Positions 1 to 7,473 of a stretch of 12,254 nucleotides of DNA are shown one piece after another. The DNA is taken from assembly GCA_938037185.1 (NCBI GenBank), contig CALHQK010000077.1, positions 1 to 12,254 on the forward strand, written 5' to 3'. A program made the translations under genes and the position numbers. The notes beneath the pieces are model-generated. The model saw only the letters and a list, made by a program, of their open reading frames with translations, searched no databases and was not told the DNA's origin. Source of the DNA: an uncultured Riemerella sp. GTDB lineage: Bacteria > Bacteroidota > Bacteroidia > Flavobacteriales > Weeksellaceae. Position 1 is the stretch's first letter. Each line of letters opens with the position of its first letter.

Positions 1-5
1 ATGAA

Positions 6-37
6 TTTGCACAGTTCAAAAAAAAGCAATACTTTTG
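6..37 (+). promoter_or_regulatory. Promoter of the rpsF-rpsR-rplI operon
   Basis: Bacteroidota-type sigma-A promoter: TTTG at 6-9, 20 bp spacer, then TACTTTTG at 30-37, a full match to the TAnnTTTG -7 consensus. Transcription would begin around 42, leaving an AT-rich leader of about 25 nt before the rpsF ATG. No Shine-Dalgarno sequence is present, as is usual in this phylum. Confidence 0.8.
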
Positions 38-66
38 CAAACTAATTAAATAAATATTTCAACATT

Positions 67-408
67 ATGAATCATTATGAAACTGTTTTCATTTTAACTC
101 CCGTTCTATCTGATTCTCAGGTGGAGGAAGCAGTGAGAAAATTTGAAGACCTTTTAAAGGAGCACAATTGCGAAATTGTAGCAAAAGAAAACTGGGGACT
201 TAAAAAATTAGCTTACCCTATCCAATTAAAGAAAAATGGATTCTACACTTTGATAGAGTTCAAAGGAGAAGGAGCAGTAGTGGCTGACTTAGAATTAGCT
301 TTCAAGAGAGATGAAAGAGTAATCCGTTACCTTACTACTAAACTTGACAAACACGCAGTAGAATACGCTGTTACAAGAAGAGCTAAACTAAAATCTCAAA
401 AAGCTTAA
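67..408 (+). CDS. rpsF: 30S ribosomal protein S6
   Basis: S6 lies on the platform of the small ribosomal subunit, where it pairs with S18 and helps order the central domain of 16S rRNA. The 113-residue product opens MNHYETVFILTP, the first strand of the S6 ferredoxin-like fold. It carries the family block NWGLKKLAYPIQ-KNGFYTLIEF at about residues 42-66 and the late block RDERVIRYLTTKLD at about 82-95, with a short basic tail. Length is typical for flavobacteria. It is the first gene of the conserved rpsF-rpsR-rplI trio and follows a consensus promoter. The ATG at 67 starts the family N-terminus directly. Identification is by sequence and synteny. Confidence 0.97.
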   Translation: MNHYETVFILTPVLSDSQVEEAVRKFEDLLKEHNCEIVAKENWGLKKLAYPIQLKKNGFYTLIEFKGEGAVVADLELAFKRDERVIRYLTTKLDKHAVEYAVTRRAKLKSQKA

Positions 409-436
409 TTTATTAACCCTTTAAAAATTTATTCAA

Positions 437-739
437 ATGGCAATAGATGAAATGGCACAACAAGCCGCAGCAGGAGGAGAATCTGAAGTGAAATTCCTTA
501 CTCCGCTGGATATCAATACTAAATCTGATAAAAAATACTGTAGATTTAGAAAATACGGAATCAAATATGTAGATTACAAGGATACTAACTTCCTTCTACA
601 ATTCGTAAACGAACAAGGTAAAATTTTACCAAGAAGATACACAGGAACTTCTTTAAAATACCAAAGAAAAGTTTCTGCAGCTATTAAGAGAGCAAGACAC
701 CTTGCATTAATGCCTTATGTTGCTGATTTATTAAAATAA
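437..739 (+). CDS. rpsR: 30S ribosomal protein S18
   Basis: S18 binds 16S rRNA together with S6. The 100-residue product has a variable Ala/Gly/Glu-rich N-terminus (about residues 1-20), then the S18 core: KKYCRFRKYG at about 31-40, YVDYKDTNFL, the RNA-binding segment GKILPRRYTGTSLKYQR at about 61-77, and AIKRARHLALMPY. Only one cysteine (C34) is present, so no complete zinc ribbon is visible. It begins 28 nt after the rpsF stop with no Shine-Dalgarno, in an A/T-rich gap, and is co-transcribed with rpsF. Start and identity are secure. Confidence 0.97.
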   Translation: MAIDEMAQQAAAGGESEVKFLTPLDINTKSDKKYCRFRKYGIKYVDYKDTNFLLQFVNEQGKILPRRYTGTSLKYQRKVSAAIKRARHLALMPYVADLLK

Positions 740-766
740 TTCTAACGCAAAACGGACAACAACAAA

Positions 767-1261
767 ATGGAAATCATTCTAAAAAAAGATGTAGAGAATT
801 TAGGACTTGAATTCGATACAGTATCAGTAAAACCAGGTTATGCTAGAAACTTCCTTATTCCACAAGGATTAGCAGTTTTGGCAACACCTAAAAACAGAGC
901 AGAACTTGCTGCTACATTAGAAGCAAGAAAAGAAGAAGAAGCTAAACTAATCGCTGCTGCTAAAAGCATCGTAGAACAATTGAAAAAAACTACTGTTTCT
1001 ATCGCTGCTAAAGTAGGTGCTGGAGATAGATTATTCGGTTCTATTAACAATATCAACCTAGCTGAAGCTCTTGCAAACGCTGGAGTAAATGTTGATAAAA
1101 AATATATCAGAATCCCTGGTAACTCTATCAAGAGATTAGGAAAATTCTCTGCTAAAATCAGACTTCACAGAGATGTAGAGCATGAATACGAATTTGATGT
1201 AGTATCTGATGCTCCTGCAGCTCCTGCTAAAAAAGAAGAAGCTAAATCTGAAGAAGCTTAG
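767..1261 (+). CDS. rplI: 50S ribosomal protein L9
   Basis: L9 binds domain V of 23S rRNA near the base of the L1 stalk, extends as a long rod between subunits and supports reading-frame maintenance. The 164-residue product starts MEIILKKDVENLG and has the conserved N-domain block GYARNFLIPQGLAVLAT at about residues 24-40. A charged connecting helix (about 41-75) and the C-domain (about 76-148) follow. It ends in an Ala/Pro/Lys/Glu tail (about 149-164) beyond the usual length of near 148 residues, low-complexity and probably disordered. The gene starts 27 nt after rpsR and is followed by a strong hairpin terminator. Last gene of the operon. Confidence 0.97.
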   Translation: MEIILKKDVENLGLEFDTVSVKPGYARNFLIPQGLAVLATPKNRAELAATLEARKEEEAKLIAAAKSIVEQLKKTTVSIAAKVGAGDRLFGSINNINLAEALANAGVNVDKKYIRIPGNSIKRLGKFSAKIRLHRDVEHEYEFDVVSDAPAAPAKKEEAKSEEA

Positions 1262-1280
1262 TTTCTGACTTTTATAAAAT

Positions 1281-1312
1281 AAAAAAACCTCTTTTTAGAA
1301 AGAGGTTTTTTT
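1281..1312. terminator. Bidirectional terminator between rplI and holB
   Basis: Perfect 14-bp stem: left arm 1281-1294, loop TTAG at 1295-1298, right arm 1299-1312, with core CCTCTTT/AAAGAGG and runs of seven A's and seven T's at the ends. It is rho-independent in both directions, so it ends rpsF-rpsR-rplI and the opposing holB. The holB stop codon (1311-1313) overlaps the end of the stem. Confidence 0.92.
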
Positions 1313-2426
1313 AATATCCTTTATGAATGTATCTTATCAGTTTTATTCCTAAATCTGTCCAAACAATTTTAGGATTGGCATTTCTTTGAATATGTAAATC
1401 TGCCAAGTTGATTTCATCTAAAATCAGCTCTATATTTGCTCCTTGGATGTATGTAGAAAAGGCATCCCAATTAAAATTATTTTTAGTGAGTTTCTTATAA
1501 ACCAATTCATCGGCTCCATAATTTTGAATCAGAGCCAGACGAAACATTTCCAAACAATAATTCAAAAAGTCCTTTTGTTTATCTCTATTCCACTCGGATA
1601 TTCCTCCTGCCCAACGAATAATCTCTCGCAAAACGACTGGCTTTTTCTTCGCCTGAAAAGCATTTCTCACCCAAGTGATGAATAACTCCTCAAAATCATC
1701 ATCTACTCCGCCTTTTTCGGCTATTTTTTTAGCAATATTAAAATTCCCCTGCGACTGATAGGCTATTTCTCTTGCCTGTTCTTCGGAGATTTCATAACGG
1801 CTGAGCAGCGCATTTTGGATATCCTCATCCTCTATTCTAGGAACTTCTATTATCTGGCAACGGGACAAAATGGTCTGTAAAATATTTTCTACACTATTGG
1901 TTAATAGAAAGATTTTTGTTTTTTCTGGCGGTTCTTCCAAAAATTTCAAAAACTTATTCGCCGCTGAAGGATTCATTTTATCTATTCCCCATACGATAAG
2001 GATTTTTGTTCCTCCTTCATAGCTTTTTAGGCTAAAAATCTTTCCCCACTCTTCCACCTCATCCACAGAGATAAGTAATTGTTTATTCGCGTCTAAAATC
2101 TCTCCCCATTCATGAATAGATGCGTAAGGATTAGCCAAAACCATCTCCCGCCATTCCTGAAAAAAGTTTCTACTCAGCGAGTTATTATTTTTAGTAAAAA
2201 CAGGAAAACTAAAATGCAAATCAATATGGTTAAGCGTTTCCACCTTTGGAGCAGAATGTTCATTTTCTCTTCTAAAAAGCTCCTGCACATAGGCTAAAAC
2301 CAAAGGAAGCCCGCCATAGCCTTCCTCTCCTACAAATAACTGAGCGTGAGCCACTCGGTCTTTATTGATGGAATCCTGGAGAATTTCTATCAGTTTTTTT
2401 TGTCCTATTATTTGAGTCCAATTCAT
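1311..2426 (-). CDS. holB: DNA polymerase III clamp loader, delta' subunit
   Basis: Delta' is the rigid AAA+ subunit of the clamp loader that places the beta clamp on primed DNA. The 371-residue product opens with MNWTQIIGQKKLIEIL, typical of clamp-loader N-termini. It has a degenerate P-loop GEEGYGGL at about 33-40 (no Lys-Ser/Thr, so no ATPase activity expected), a degenerate Walker B region (ILIVWGIDKM, about 142-151), the clamp-loader block ANKFLKFLEEPP, and the SRC arginine-finger motif at 188-190 (LSRCQIIEV). No zinc-finger cysteine cluster is seen, but HIDLHFSFP at about 67-75 matches the family segment that follows it. The C-terminal half is the helical collar domain. The ATG at 2426 lies four bases after a consensus -7 box. 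It converges on rplI. The paralogous fold is encoded by dnaX at the far end of the window. Confidence 0.93.
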   Translation of the reverse strand: MNWTQIIGQKKLIEILQDSINKDRVAHAQLFVGEEGYGGLPLVLAYVQELFRRENEHSAPKVETLNHIDLHFSFPVFTKNNNSLSRNFFQEWREMVLANPYASIHEWGEILDANKQLLISVDEVEEWGKIFSLKSYEGGTKILIVWGIDKMNPSAANKFLKFLEEPPEKTKIFLLTNSVENILQTILSRCQIIEVPRIEDEDIQNALLSRYEISEEQAREIAYQSQGNFNIAKKIAEKGGVDDDFEELFITWVRNAFQAKKKPVVLREIIRWAGGISEWNRDKQKDFLNYCLEMFRLALIQNYGADELVYKKLTKNNFNWDAFSTYIQGANIELILDEINLADLHIQRNANPKIVWTDLGIKLIRYIHKGY

Positions 2427-2430
2427 AGCC

Positions 2431-2457
2431 CAAAGATAGTATTTTTAAGCAAAAATA
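2431..2457 (-). promoter_or_regulatory. Candidate -7 boxes upstream of holB
   Basis: Two matches to TAnnTTTG on the minus strand: TATCTTTG (2438 down to 2431) and TATTTTTG (2457 down to 2450). The nearer box ends four bases before the holB ATG, which would put the start of transcription on the A of the start codon. The farther box would give a leader of about 19 nt. Neither has a clear TTTG at the -33 position. Confidence 0.45.
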
Positions 2458-2500
2458 AAGGAATACTTCAATTTTATTATTTTTTAACGCATAATAAATT

Positions 2501-2530
2501 TTTGATTTTCATTATTAATTAAGATATTTG
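2501..2530 (+). promoter_or_regulatory. Candidate promoter of the barrel-lptC unit
   Basis: TTTG at 2501-2504, 18 bp spacer, then GATATTTG at 2523-2530, one mismatch from TAnnTTTG. A start near 2535 would give a leader of under 20 nt before the ATG at 2553. It lies in the 126-bp divergent gap with holB. The call rests on spacing and similarity only. Confidence 0.4.
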
Positions 2531-2552
2531 CGGATATTTTTAAAAATAGAAA

Positions 2553-3830
2553 ATGAATAAATCAGTAATTTCAGTTTTTGCTGTGGTTTGCAGTTTGGGG
2601 CTAAATGCACAAACTATCGGAAATTCGCCATACTCTTCTTACGGAATTGGAGACACAAAATATGATAACTCAATAGAAACAACCTCTATGGCAGGGATTT
2701 CTGCGGCTTATGTTTGGGATTTTAACAATCAATTTAATTTTCAAAACCCTGCGGCAAACCAAAATTTGGAAATTACATCTATCAGAATTCAGGTGACAAA
2801 TGAAAATCAGTATTTAAAATCTGATTACAATAATGCCAAAATCGGTAAGCATTCCTCCTATTTATCTGGAATATTCTTTGCGCTTCCTTTGTCCAAAAAA
2901 GTAAAATTTGGGTTCGGCTACCAGCCATACAGCTCCAAAGATTACAACCTGACGAAGACCAGCACTCTTCCTGATGGAACATTGGGAACGCATAATTTCT
3001 ATGGTGAAGGGAGTTTAAACATCATTCAGGCGGCTTTCGGGTATAGTATTTCTCCAGAGTTTTCGGTGGGACTGAATACCAACTTCCACTTTGGGAAATT
3101 GTCCGATACAGAGGAAATTTCTTATGAAAACACTACTCTTATCAACAGCCACGAGTTTACTAACAAAGTAACAAGTTTTAATTTCACACTGGGAACTGTT
3201 TATCAAAAGAAACTCAAAGTAAATAAAAAGCTCACTTTCGGGGCAACTTATACTTTTGGGAACACAGCTGATTTCAAAACTCAATATACCAACAGTACCT
3301 ATTATCTAAGCAGTGGAAATAAAATGAATGAAAGCATTTTAAATTCCGCAAGTAAGAATTCCAAGAACGCTATTCCACAGGAATTTACCTTCGGGGCTGG
3401 ATATGGGCATGATGGCAAGTGGTTTGTGTCCTCTCAGCTTAATTACAAGAAAGGGGTAACTACCAGTCTGGCTTCTAACGAGCCTTTTGAGGTGCAGGAC
3501 TCTTACAGAGTGGCTGTCGGCGGATGGTATCTGCCGAATTATAACAATTTCAGGAATTATTTTTCAAGGGTTACTTACAGATATGGAGCTTTCTACGAGA
3601 AAGGAAACCTGAAAATCAACGGACATAATATCAACAAGTATGGTCTTGCGCTGGGGGCTTCTTTCCCTTTCCAAAAAAGCAATGTAAACAGGCTGAGCAC
3701 TTTGGATTTGGGCATACAACTGGGGCAAAGAGGAACTCTCAAAGACAATTTAGTCCGAGAAAACTTCATTAACTTTACTATCGGGATTAATTTTGCGAAC
3801 AAATGGTTCGAAAAACAACTTTACGATTAA
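2553..3830 (+). CDS. Outer-membrane beta-barrel protein, linked to lptC
   Basis: Product of 425 residues with a Sec signal peptide: MNK, a hydrophobic stretch at about 4-17, predicted cleavage after A19 (LNA|QT). The mature N-terminus NSPYSSYGIGDTKYDN is a hallmark of a family of Bacteroidota outer-membrane barrels of uncertain function. The body is an alternating pattern of short amphipathic strands (for example KVKFGFGYQPYS, FSVGLNTNFHFG, KLTFGATYTFGN, EFTFGAGYGH, KYGLALGASFPF, FINFTIGINF). This fits a large barrel of transporter/porin type. The lptC ATG follows its stop by nine bases, so the two are co-transcribed. That suggests, without proof, a role in envelope or lipopolysaccharide assembly. 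The ATG at 2553 gives an intact signal peptide. Substrate unknown. Confidence 0.82.
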   Translation: MNKSVISVFAVVCSLGLNAQTIGNSPYSSYGIGDTKYDNSIETTSMAGISAAYVWDFNNQFNFQNPAANQNLEITSIRIQVTNENQYLKSDYNNAKIGKHSSYLSGIFFALPLSKKVKFGFGYQPYSSKDYNLTKTSTLPDGTLGTHNFYGEGSLNIIQAAFGYSISPEFSVGLNTNFHFGKLSDTEEISYENTTLINSHEFTNKVTSFNFTLGTVYQKKLKVNKKLTFGATYTFGNTADFKTQYTNSTYYLSSGNKMNESILNSASKNSKNAIPQEFTFGAGYGHDGKWFVSSQLNYKKGVTTSLASNEPFEVQDSYRVAVGGWYLPNYNNFRNYFSRVTYRYGAFYEKGNLKINGHNINKYGLALGASFPFQKSNVNRLSTLDLGIQLGQRGTLKDNLVRENFINFTIGINFANKWFEKQLYD

Positions 3831-3839
3831 TATTTTCTC

Positions 3840-4421
3840 ATGAGTTTTAAGGAAAAATACCGCAAAAATATAGTCGCCGTTTTGTATGTGGCTATATTTT
3901 TTGTGCTTCATTCCTGCGAAGAAGACCTCGCCAAAGCCAATAGAAAAAACAATAAAAATTTCCCTTCAAGGGTAATCTACAATGCCAATATCATCCAGAA
4001 GGACTCCGGTTTTGTAAAGGTAAAGCTCACCGCCCCTCTTATAGAGGAGTATGGTTTTATTGATACGCCTTACATAGAGGCAAGAAAAGGTCTTTACTTA
4101 GAATTTTTTGACAAGAAAAAGCCCGAAATCCCCGGAACTCTGAAAGCAAAATACGCCAAATTCATAGAAAAAAAAGAATATTATGAAGCAAAAGGTGGCG
4201 TGAAGGTGACCAACAACGAGGGACAGACTTTCGTGATGAAATCCATCTACTGGGACAAAAAAAATAGGCAGATGTACACCAAAGATTCTGTTTTTATTTC
4301 TGATAAAGATGGGAATATTTTTGTGGCGGCGAATGGAATGGTTGCAAAAGATGATTTCACGGAATATACTTTCTACAACAACTCTGGCGAAATCAACCCA
4401 AAAAAAATGCCCGACAAATAG
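3840..4421 (+). CDS. lptC: LptC-like LPS export protein (lipoprotein form)
   Basis: LptC passes lipopolysaccharide from the LptB2FG transporter to the LptA bridge in the periplasm. The 193-residue product has a basic start (MSFKEKYRKN), a hydrophobic segment at about 11-23 and a lipobox-like LHSC with Cys26. It would therefore be lipid-anchored rather than held by the uncleaved helix of E. coli LptC. After a polar linker, residues about 42-185 have the LptC/OstA-like repeated-strand pattern (VIYNANIIQKDSGFVKVKLTAPLIEEY, YYEAKGGVKVTNNEGQTF, YTKDSVFISDKDGNIFVAANGMVA). Lipoprotein-type LptC proteins are usual in Bacteroidota. It follows the barrel gene by nine bases and ends before a shared terminator. 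Confident in the family; role by homology. Confidence 0.85.
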   Translation: MSFKEKYRKNIVAVLYVAIFFVLHSCEEDLAKANRKNNKNFPSRVIYNANIIQKDSGFVKVKLTAPLIEEYGFIDTPYIEARKGLYLEFFDKKKPEIPGTLKAKYAKFIEKKEYYEAKGGVKVTNNEGQTFVMKSIYWDKKNRQMYTKDSVFISDKDGNIFVAANGMVAKDDFTEYTFYNNSGEINPKKMPDK

Positions 4422-4437
4422 GTTTTTTATAAAAATT

Positions 4438-4473
4438 AAAATAAATCCTCTTCTTGTGAAGAGGATTTATTTT
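4438..4473. terminator. Bidirectional terminator between lptC and cysN
   Basis: Perfect 16-bp stem: left arm 4438-4453, loop TTGT at 4454-4457, right arm 4458-4473. The GC core is ATCCTCTTC/GAAGAGGAT, flanked by A/T-rich ends that supply a U-tract on either strand. It ends lptC from the left and cysN from the right. Confidence 0.92.
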
Positions 4474-4490
4474 ATCTAGTTTGAACTATT

Positions 4491-5732
4491 TTATTTAAAC
4501 AAAACTGCTCCCACCGTCACAAAACTAGTTTGGTCTATCAAGATAGCACTTCCATTTTCACGGATGCTTTGATAACTGTCATAGCTCAACGGCGCAGAGG
4601 TTTTCAACAGAACTTCCACCACCTCATTTAGTCCTGCATTAGCTGGGTTCATCTCCTTTTCAAGGGTATTTACATCCAGTCGGTATCGGATTTCTTTCAC
4701 CATAGCGATTACCGTTTTGCTGTTATGCTGAAGCAGGTATTTAGTCCCGATTGTCAAAGGTTTTTCATCCATCCAGCACACAAGCGCCTCGATGTCTTGT
4801 CCTGTTTTCAACAAATTATCTTCTTTCGCTATTAAATTCCCTCGGCTAATGTCTATATCATCAGCCAAATGAAGCACAGCACTCTGTGGAGCGAAACATT
4901 CCTGAACTTCCTTACCACCGACTTCTATGGCTTTTATGGTAGTTTCTATGTTAGAAGGATAGATTTTCACCTTGTCATTCACCGCGAAAACTCCGCTTTC
5001 CACCTTTCCTGCATAACCTCTGTAATCATGAAGCTCATCCACCTGCGGACGAAGAACCAGCTGCACTGGGAACCTTCCATTCACATGATTTAGGGAAGTC
5101 TGAAGCTCTACCGTTTCCAAAAGATTCAGCAATGCAGAGCCTTTATACCAAGGCATTTTTTCGGATTTATCTACCACATTGTCACCATCCTTCGCACTGA
5201 TAGGAATGAATTTAACATCCTTTAAAGCTAATGAATTGGCAACTTTTTCGTATTCTTTTACAATCTCGTTGAACTTTTCTTCGGAATAATTCACCAAGTC
5301 CATTTTATTTATCGCCACCACCACATGTGGAATGTTCAAGAGTGAAGCAATGATAGAGTGTCTTTTCGTCTGCTCTATCACGCCATTTCTAGCATCCACC
5401 AAGATGATAATTAAATCTGCATTAGACGCTCCTGTCACCATGTTTCGTGTGTACTGGATATGCCCTGGCGCATCAGCGATGATGAATTTTCTCTTCGGTG
5501 TAGAGAAATATTTATACGCTACATCGATGGTTATTCCCTGCTCTCTTTCTGCACGAAGTCCATCAGTCAAAAGAGCCAAATCCACCTCTCCATCCTCACG
5601 ATTTTTGGTGCTTCTTTCGATGGCTTCCAGCTGGTCTACTAGTATATTTTTGCTGTCGTAGAGAAGTCTTCCAATGAGGGTACTTTTTCCATCATCTACA
5701 CTTCCTGCCGTTAAAAATCTTAATATATCCAT
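4491..5732 (-). CDS. cysN: Sulfate adenylyltransferase, large (GTPase) subunit
   Basis: CysN is the GTPase partner of CysD; GTP hydrolysis drives formation of adenosine 5'-phosphosulfate (APS) from ATP and sulfate in the cytoplasm. From the ATG at 5732 the product is 413 residues. It has P-loop GSVDDGKS at 10-17, switch I block EREQGITID ending near 70, DAPGH at 87-91 (G3), NKMD at 142-145 (G4), SAKDG (G5), then EF-Tu-like barrel domains. It is shorter than E. coli CysN (475) and has no fused APS kinase domain. A TTG five codons upstream (5747) also opens the frame, but the ATG gives the family N-terminus MDILRFLTAG and leaves a 20-nt gap after cysD. Last gene of the minus-strand block. Confidence 0.95.
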   Translation of the reverse strand: MDILRFLTAGSVDDGKSTLIGRLLYDSKNILVDQLEAIERSTKNREDGEVDLALLTDGLRAEREQGITIDVAYKYFSTPKRKFIIADAPGHIQYTRNMVTGASNADLIIILVDARNGVIEQTKRHSIIASLLNIPHVVVAINKMDLVNYSEEKFNEIVKEYEKVANSLALKDVKFIPISAKDGDNVVDKSEKMPWYKGSALLNLLETVELQTSLNHVNGRFPVQLVLRPQVDELHDYRGYAGKVESGVFAVNDKVKIYPSNIETTIKAIEVGGKEVQECFAPQSAVLHLADDIDISRGNLIAKEDNLLKTGQDIEALVCWMDEKPLTIGTKYLLQHNSKTVIAMVKEIRYRLDVNTLEKEMNPANAGLNEVVEVLLKTSAPLSYDSYQSIRENGSAILIDQTSFVTVGAVLFK

Positions 5733-5752
5733 TTTTATTAAATCCAAAAAAG

Positions 5753-6670
5753 TTAAAAATACCCGTTTTTCTTTCTGTCCTCCATTGCCGCTTCTGATAT
5801 TTTATCATCGATACGCGTTTCTCCTCTCTCGCTGGTACGAGTAGCTGTGATTTCGTTGATGATATCATCTATGATATAAGCCTCAGACTCCACCGCCGCA
5901 GTACAAGTCATATCTCCCACGGTACGATAGCGGACTTTCTTCTTCAAAATAATATCATTTTCATCAATTTGGATGTATGGAGAAACTGCTATCAGCTGTC
6001 CTTGGTGGTCAATTACTTCTCTTTCGTGAGAGAAATAAACCGAAGGAAGTTCTATTTTTTCTCGGCGGATGTAGTTCCAGACATCCAGCTCTGTCCAGTT
6101 ACTGATAGGGAAAACACGCATATTTTCTCCTTTGTGGATTTTTCCGTTATAAGTATGCCATAATTCTGGGCGCTGAAGTTTTGGGTCCCAGCCTCCGAAA
6201 TCATCTCGAACAGAGAAAATTCTTTCCTTTGCACGGGCTTTTTCCTCATCACGGCGCGCTCCACCGATACAAGCATCAAACTCAAATTCCTCTATTGTAT
6301 CCAAAAGCGTATAACTCTGCAATGCATTTCGGCTGGCAAATTTTCCTTTTGGCTCGGTAAGTCCTTTGCTTTTTATCGTATCTTCTACTTTTCTGACAAT
6401 GAGTTTTTCGCCTAATTTCTTTACTAAATTATCACGAAATTCAAGTGCTTCAGGGAAATTATGCCCTGTATCAATATGCACCAGCGGAAATGGAAATTTG
6501 CACGGACGAAAAGCCTTTAAAGCCAAATGTACCAAAACAATAGAGTCCTTGCCTCCACTGAATAATAATGCAGGTTTCTCAAACTGCCCTTCCACTTCAC
6601 GAAATATATGAATCGACTCAGATTCCAACTGGTCGAGATAATCTAAAGTCCTATCTTTATGATTACTCAT
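5753..6670 (-). CDS. cysD: Sulfate adenylyltransferase, small subunit
   Basis: CysD is the ATP-pyrophosphatase-fold subunit that carries out the adenylyl transfer to sulfate, working with CysN. The 305-residue product (E. coli 302) carries the PP-loop SGGKDS at 38-43, the VHIDTGHNFPEALEFRD block at about 64-80, GGARRDEEKARAKER at about 137-151, and the RTVGDMTCTAAVESEA segment near residues 250-265. It ends in the usual basic RKKNGYF-type tail. The ATG at 6670 fits the family length. It starts 41 nt after cysH and is followed by cysN after 20 nt, so the three are almost certainly co-transcribed. Confidence 0.96.
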   Translation of the reverse strand: MSNHKDRTLDYLDQLESESIHIFREVEGQFEKPALLFSGGKDSIVLVHLALKAFRPCKFPFPLVHIDTGHNFPEALEFRDNLVKKLGEKLIVRKVEDTIKSKGLTEPKGKFASRNALQSYTLLDTIEEFEFDACIGGARRDEEKARAKERIFSVRDDFGGWDPKLQRPELWHTYNGKIHKGENMRVFPISNWTELDVWNYIRREKIELPSVYFSHEREVIDHQGQLIAVSPYIQIDENDIILKKKVRYRTVGDMTCTAAVESEAYIIDDIINEITATRTSERGETRIDDKISEAAMEDRKKNGYF

Positions 6671-6711
6671 AATATATTTTTTTAATTTTAAACAATCAAC
6701 AAATAAAGTGC

Positions 6712-7419
6712 TTATTTCTTCTCTTCATTCCAATGTAGTCCGCACTCTTTCTTATCTTCATTCTCCCACCACCAGCGTCCTGCTCGGATATCTTCGCCTT
6801 CTTTTATTGGGCGAGTCATCGGCTGGTCGCCTATACTTACATAGCCCTGCTCATGGAGTGGATTGTAAGGGATTTTGTGTTCTTTCAAAAACGGTAAAAG
6901 CTCTCCAGTTTTCCAATGCAATAGAGGATGAAACTTGATGATTTTATTCCCTTCATCCCATTCCACCATCGGCATCTGCTGTCTGTGTGGAGACTGCTCC
7001 GCTCTGATTCCTGTAATCCAGACTTCATACCCTTCCAAAGCTCTTTTCAGAGGTTCCACTTTTTTTATGTAATCATGCTCTTTTCTCAACTCTACTGACT
7101 TGTAAAATCCATTAACTCCATGCTTTCTCACATATTCCTCTATTCTGTGATTATCAGCATAATAAGCTGGAATAAGCACATTGTACTTTTCATTGGTATT
7201 TACCCAAGTGTCATAGGTTTCGTAGAACATACGCCCTGTGTCTATTGTGAAAATATCTATCGGAAGATTATTCTTAAAAATATAATCTGTGATTATCTGA
7301 TCTTCCATCCCAAAACTCGTAGAAAAAACTACTTTTTTAGGAAATTTTTCAACCAACAAAGCCAAAGCCTCTTCTATAGAAAGTTTTGGTAACTGCTCTT
7401 TCAGTTCATCTAAATTCAT
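6712..7419 (-). CDS. cysH: PAPS/APS reductase (CysH family), no Fe-S cysteines
   Basis: This thioredoxin- or glutaredoxin-dependent enzyme reduces activated sulfate (PAPS or APS) to sulfite. The 235-residue product has the substrate-binding block FSTSFGMEDQ at 32-41, IDTGRMFYETYDTW at 59-72, the WITGIRAEQSPHR block at 134-146, and the catalytic C-terminal ECGLH with Cys226. Cys226 is the only cysteine in the protein. The two Cys pairs that hold the [4Fe-4S] cluster of APS reductases are replaced: HD at 115-116 just before KKVEPL, and D198/M201 in SIGDQPMTR. This is the cluster-free PAPS-reductase arrangement, yet IKEGEDIRAGRWWWE resembles APS reductases, so the substrate is open. No APS kinase gene is seen here. 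It heads the cysHDN block. Confidence 0.9.
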   Translation of the reverse strand: MNLDELKEQLPKLSIEEALALLVEKFPKKVVFSTSFGMEDQIITDYIFKNNLPIDIFTIDTGRMFYETYDTWVNTNEKYNVLIPAYYADNHRIEEYVRKHGVNGFYKSVELRKEHDYIKKVEPLKRALEGYEVWITGIRAEQSPHRQQMPMVEWDEGNKIIKFHPLLHWKTGELLPFLKEHKIPYNPLHEQGYVSIGDQPMTRPIKEGEDIRAGRWWWENEDKKECGLHWNEEKK

Positions 7420-7437
7420 ACAAATGTTTTAAGCTTA

Positions 7438-7445
7438 CAAATTTA
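7438..7445 (-). promoter_or_regulatory. Possible internal -7 box ahead of cysH
   Basis: TAAATTTG on the minus strand matches TAnnTTTG and sits in the 54-nt gap between rsgA and cysH, the widest gap of the five-gene block. No matching TTTG at -33 is visible, so this is only a candidate for separate expression of the sulfate genes. Confidence 0.3.
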
Positions 7446-7473
7446 AAAAAACTTTATGAATAACCTTGTATAA

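Noticed and set aside
38..66. S6:S18-binding regulatory RNA in the rpsF leader
   Set aside because: The leader is about 25 nt, almost all A/T, with no stem or CCG-bearing loop that could form the known motif.
838..1131. Open frames antisense to rplI, cysN, cysD, the DAHP synthase gene and others (several of 60-130 codons)
   Set aside because: They lie wholly inside well-identified genes on the opposite strand, show no family features and have no promoters of their own.
5733..5747. TTG at 5747 as the cysN start
   Set aside because: It adds five residues before the expected N-terminus and leaves only 5 nt after cysD; the ATG at 5732 gives the usual start and needs no rare codon.
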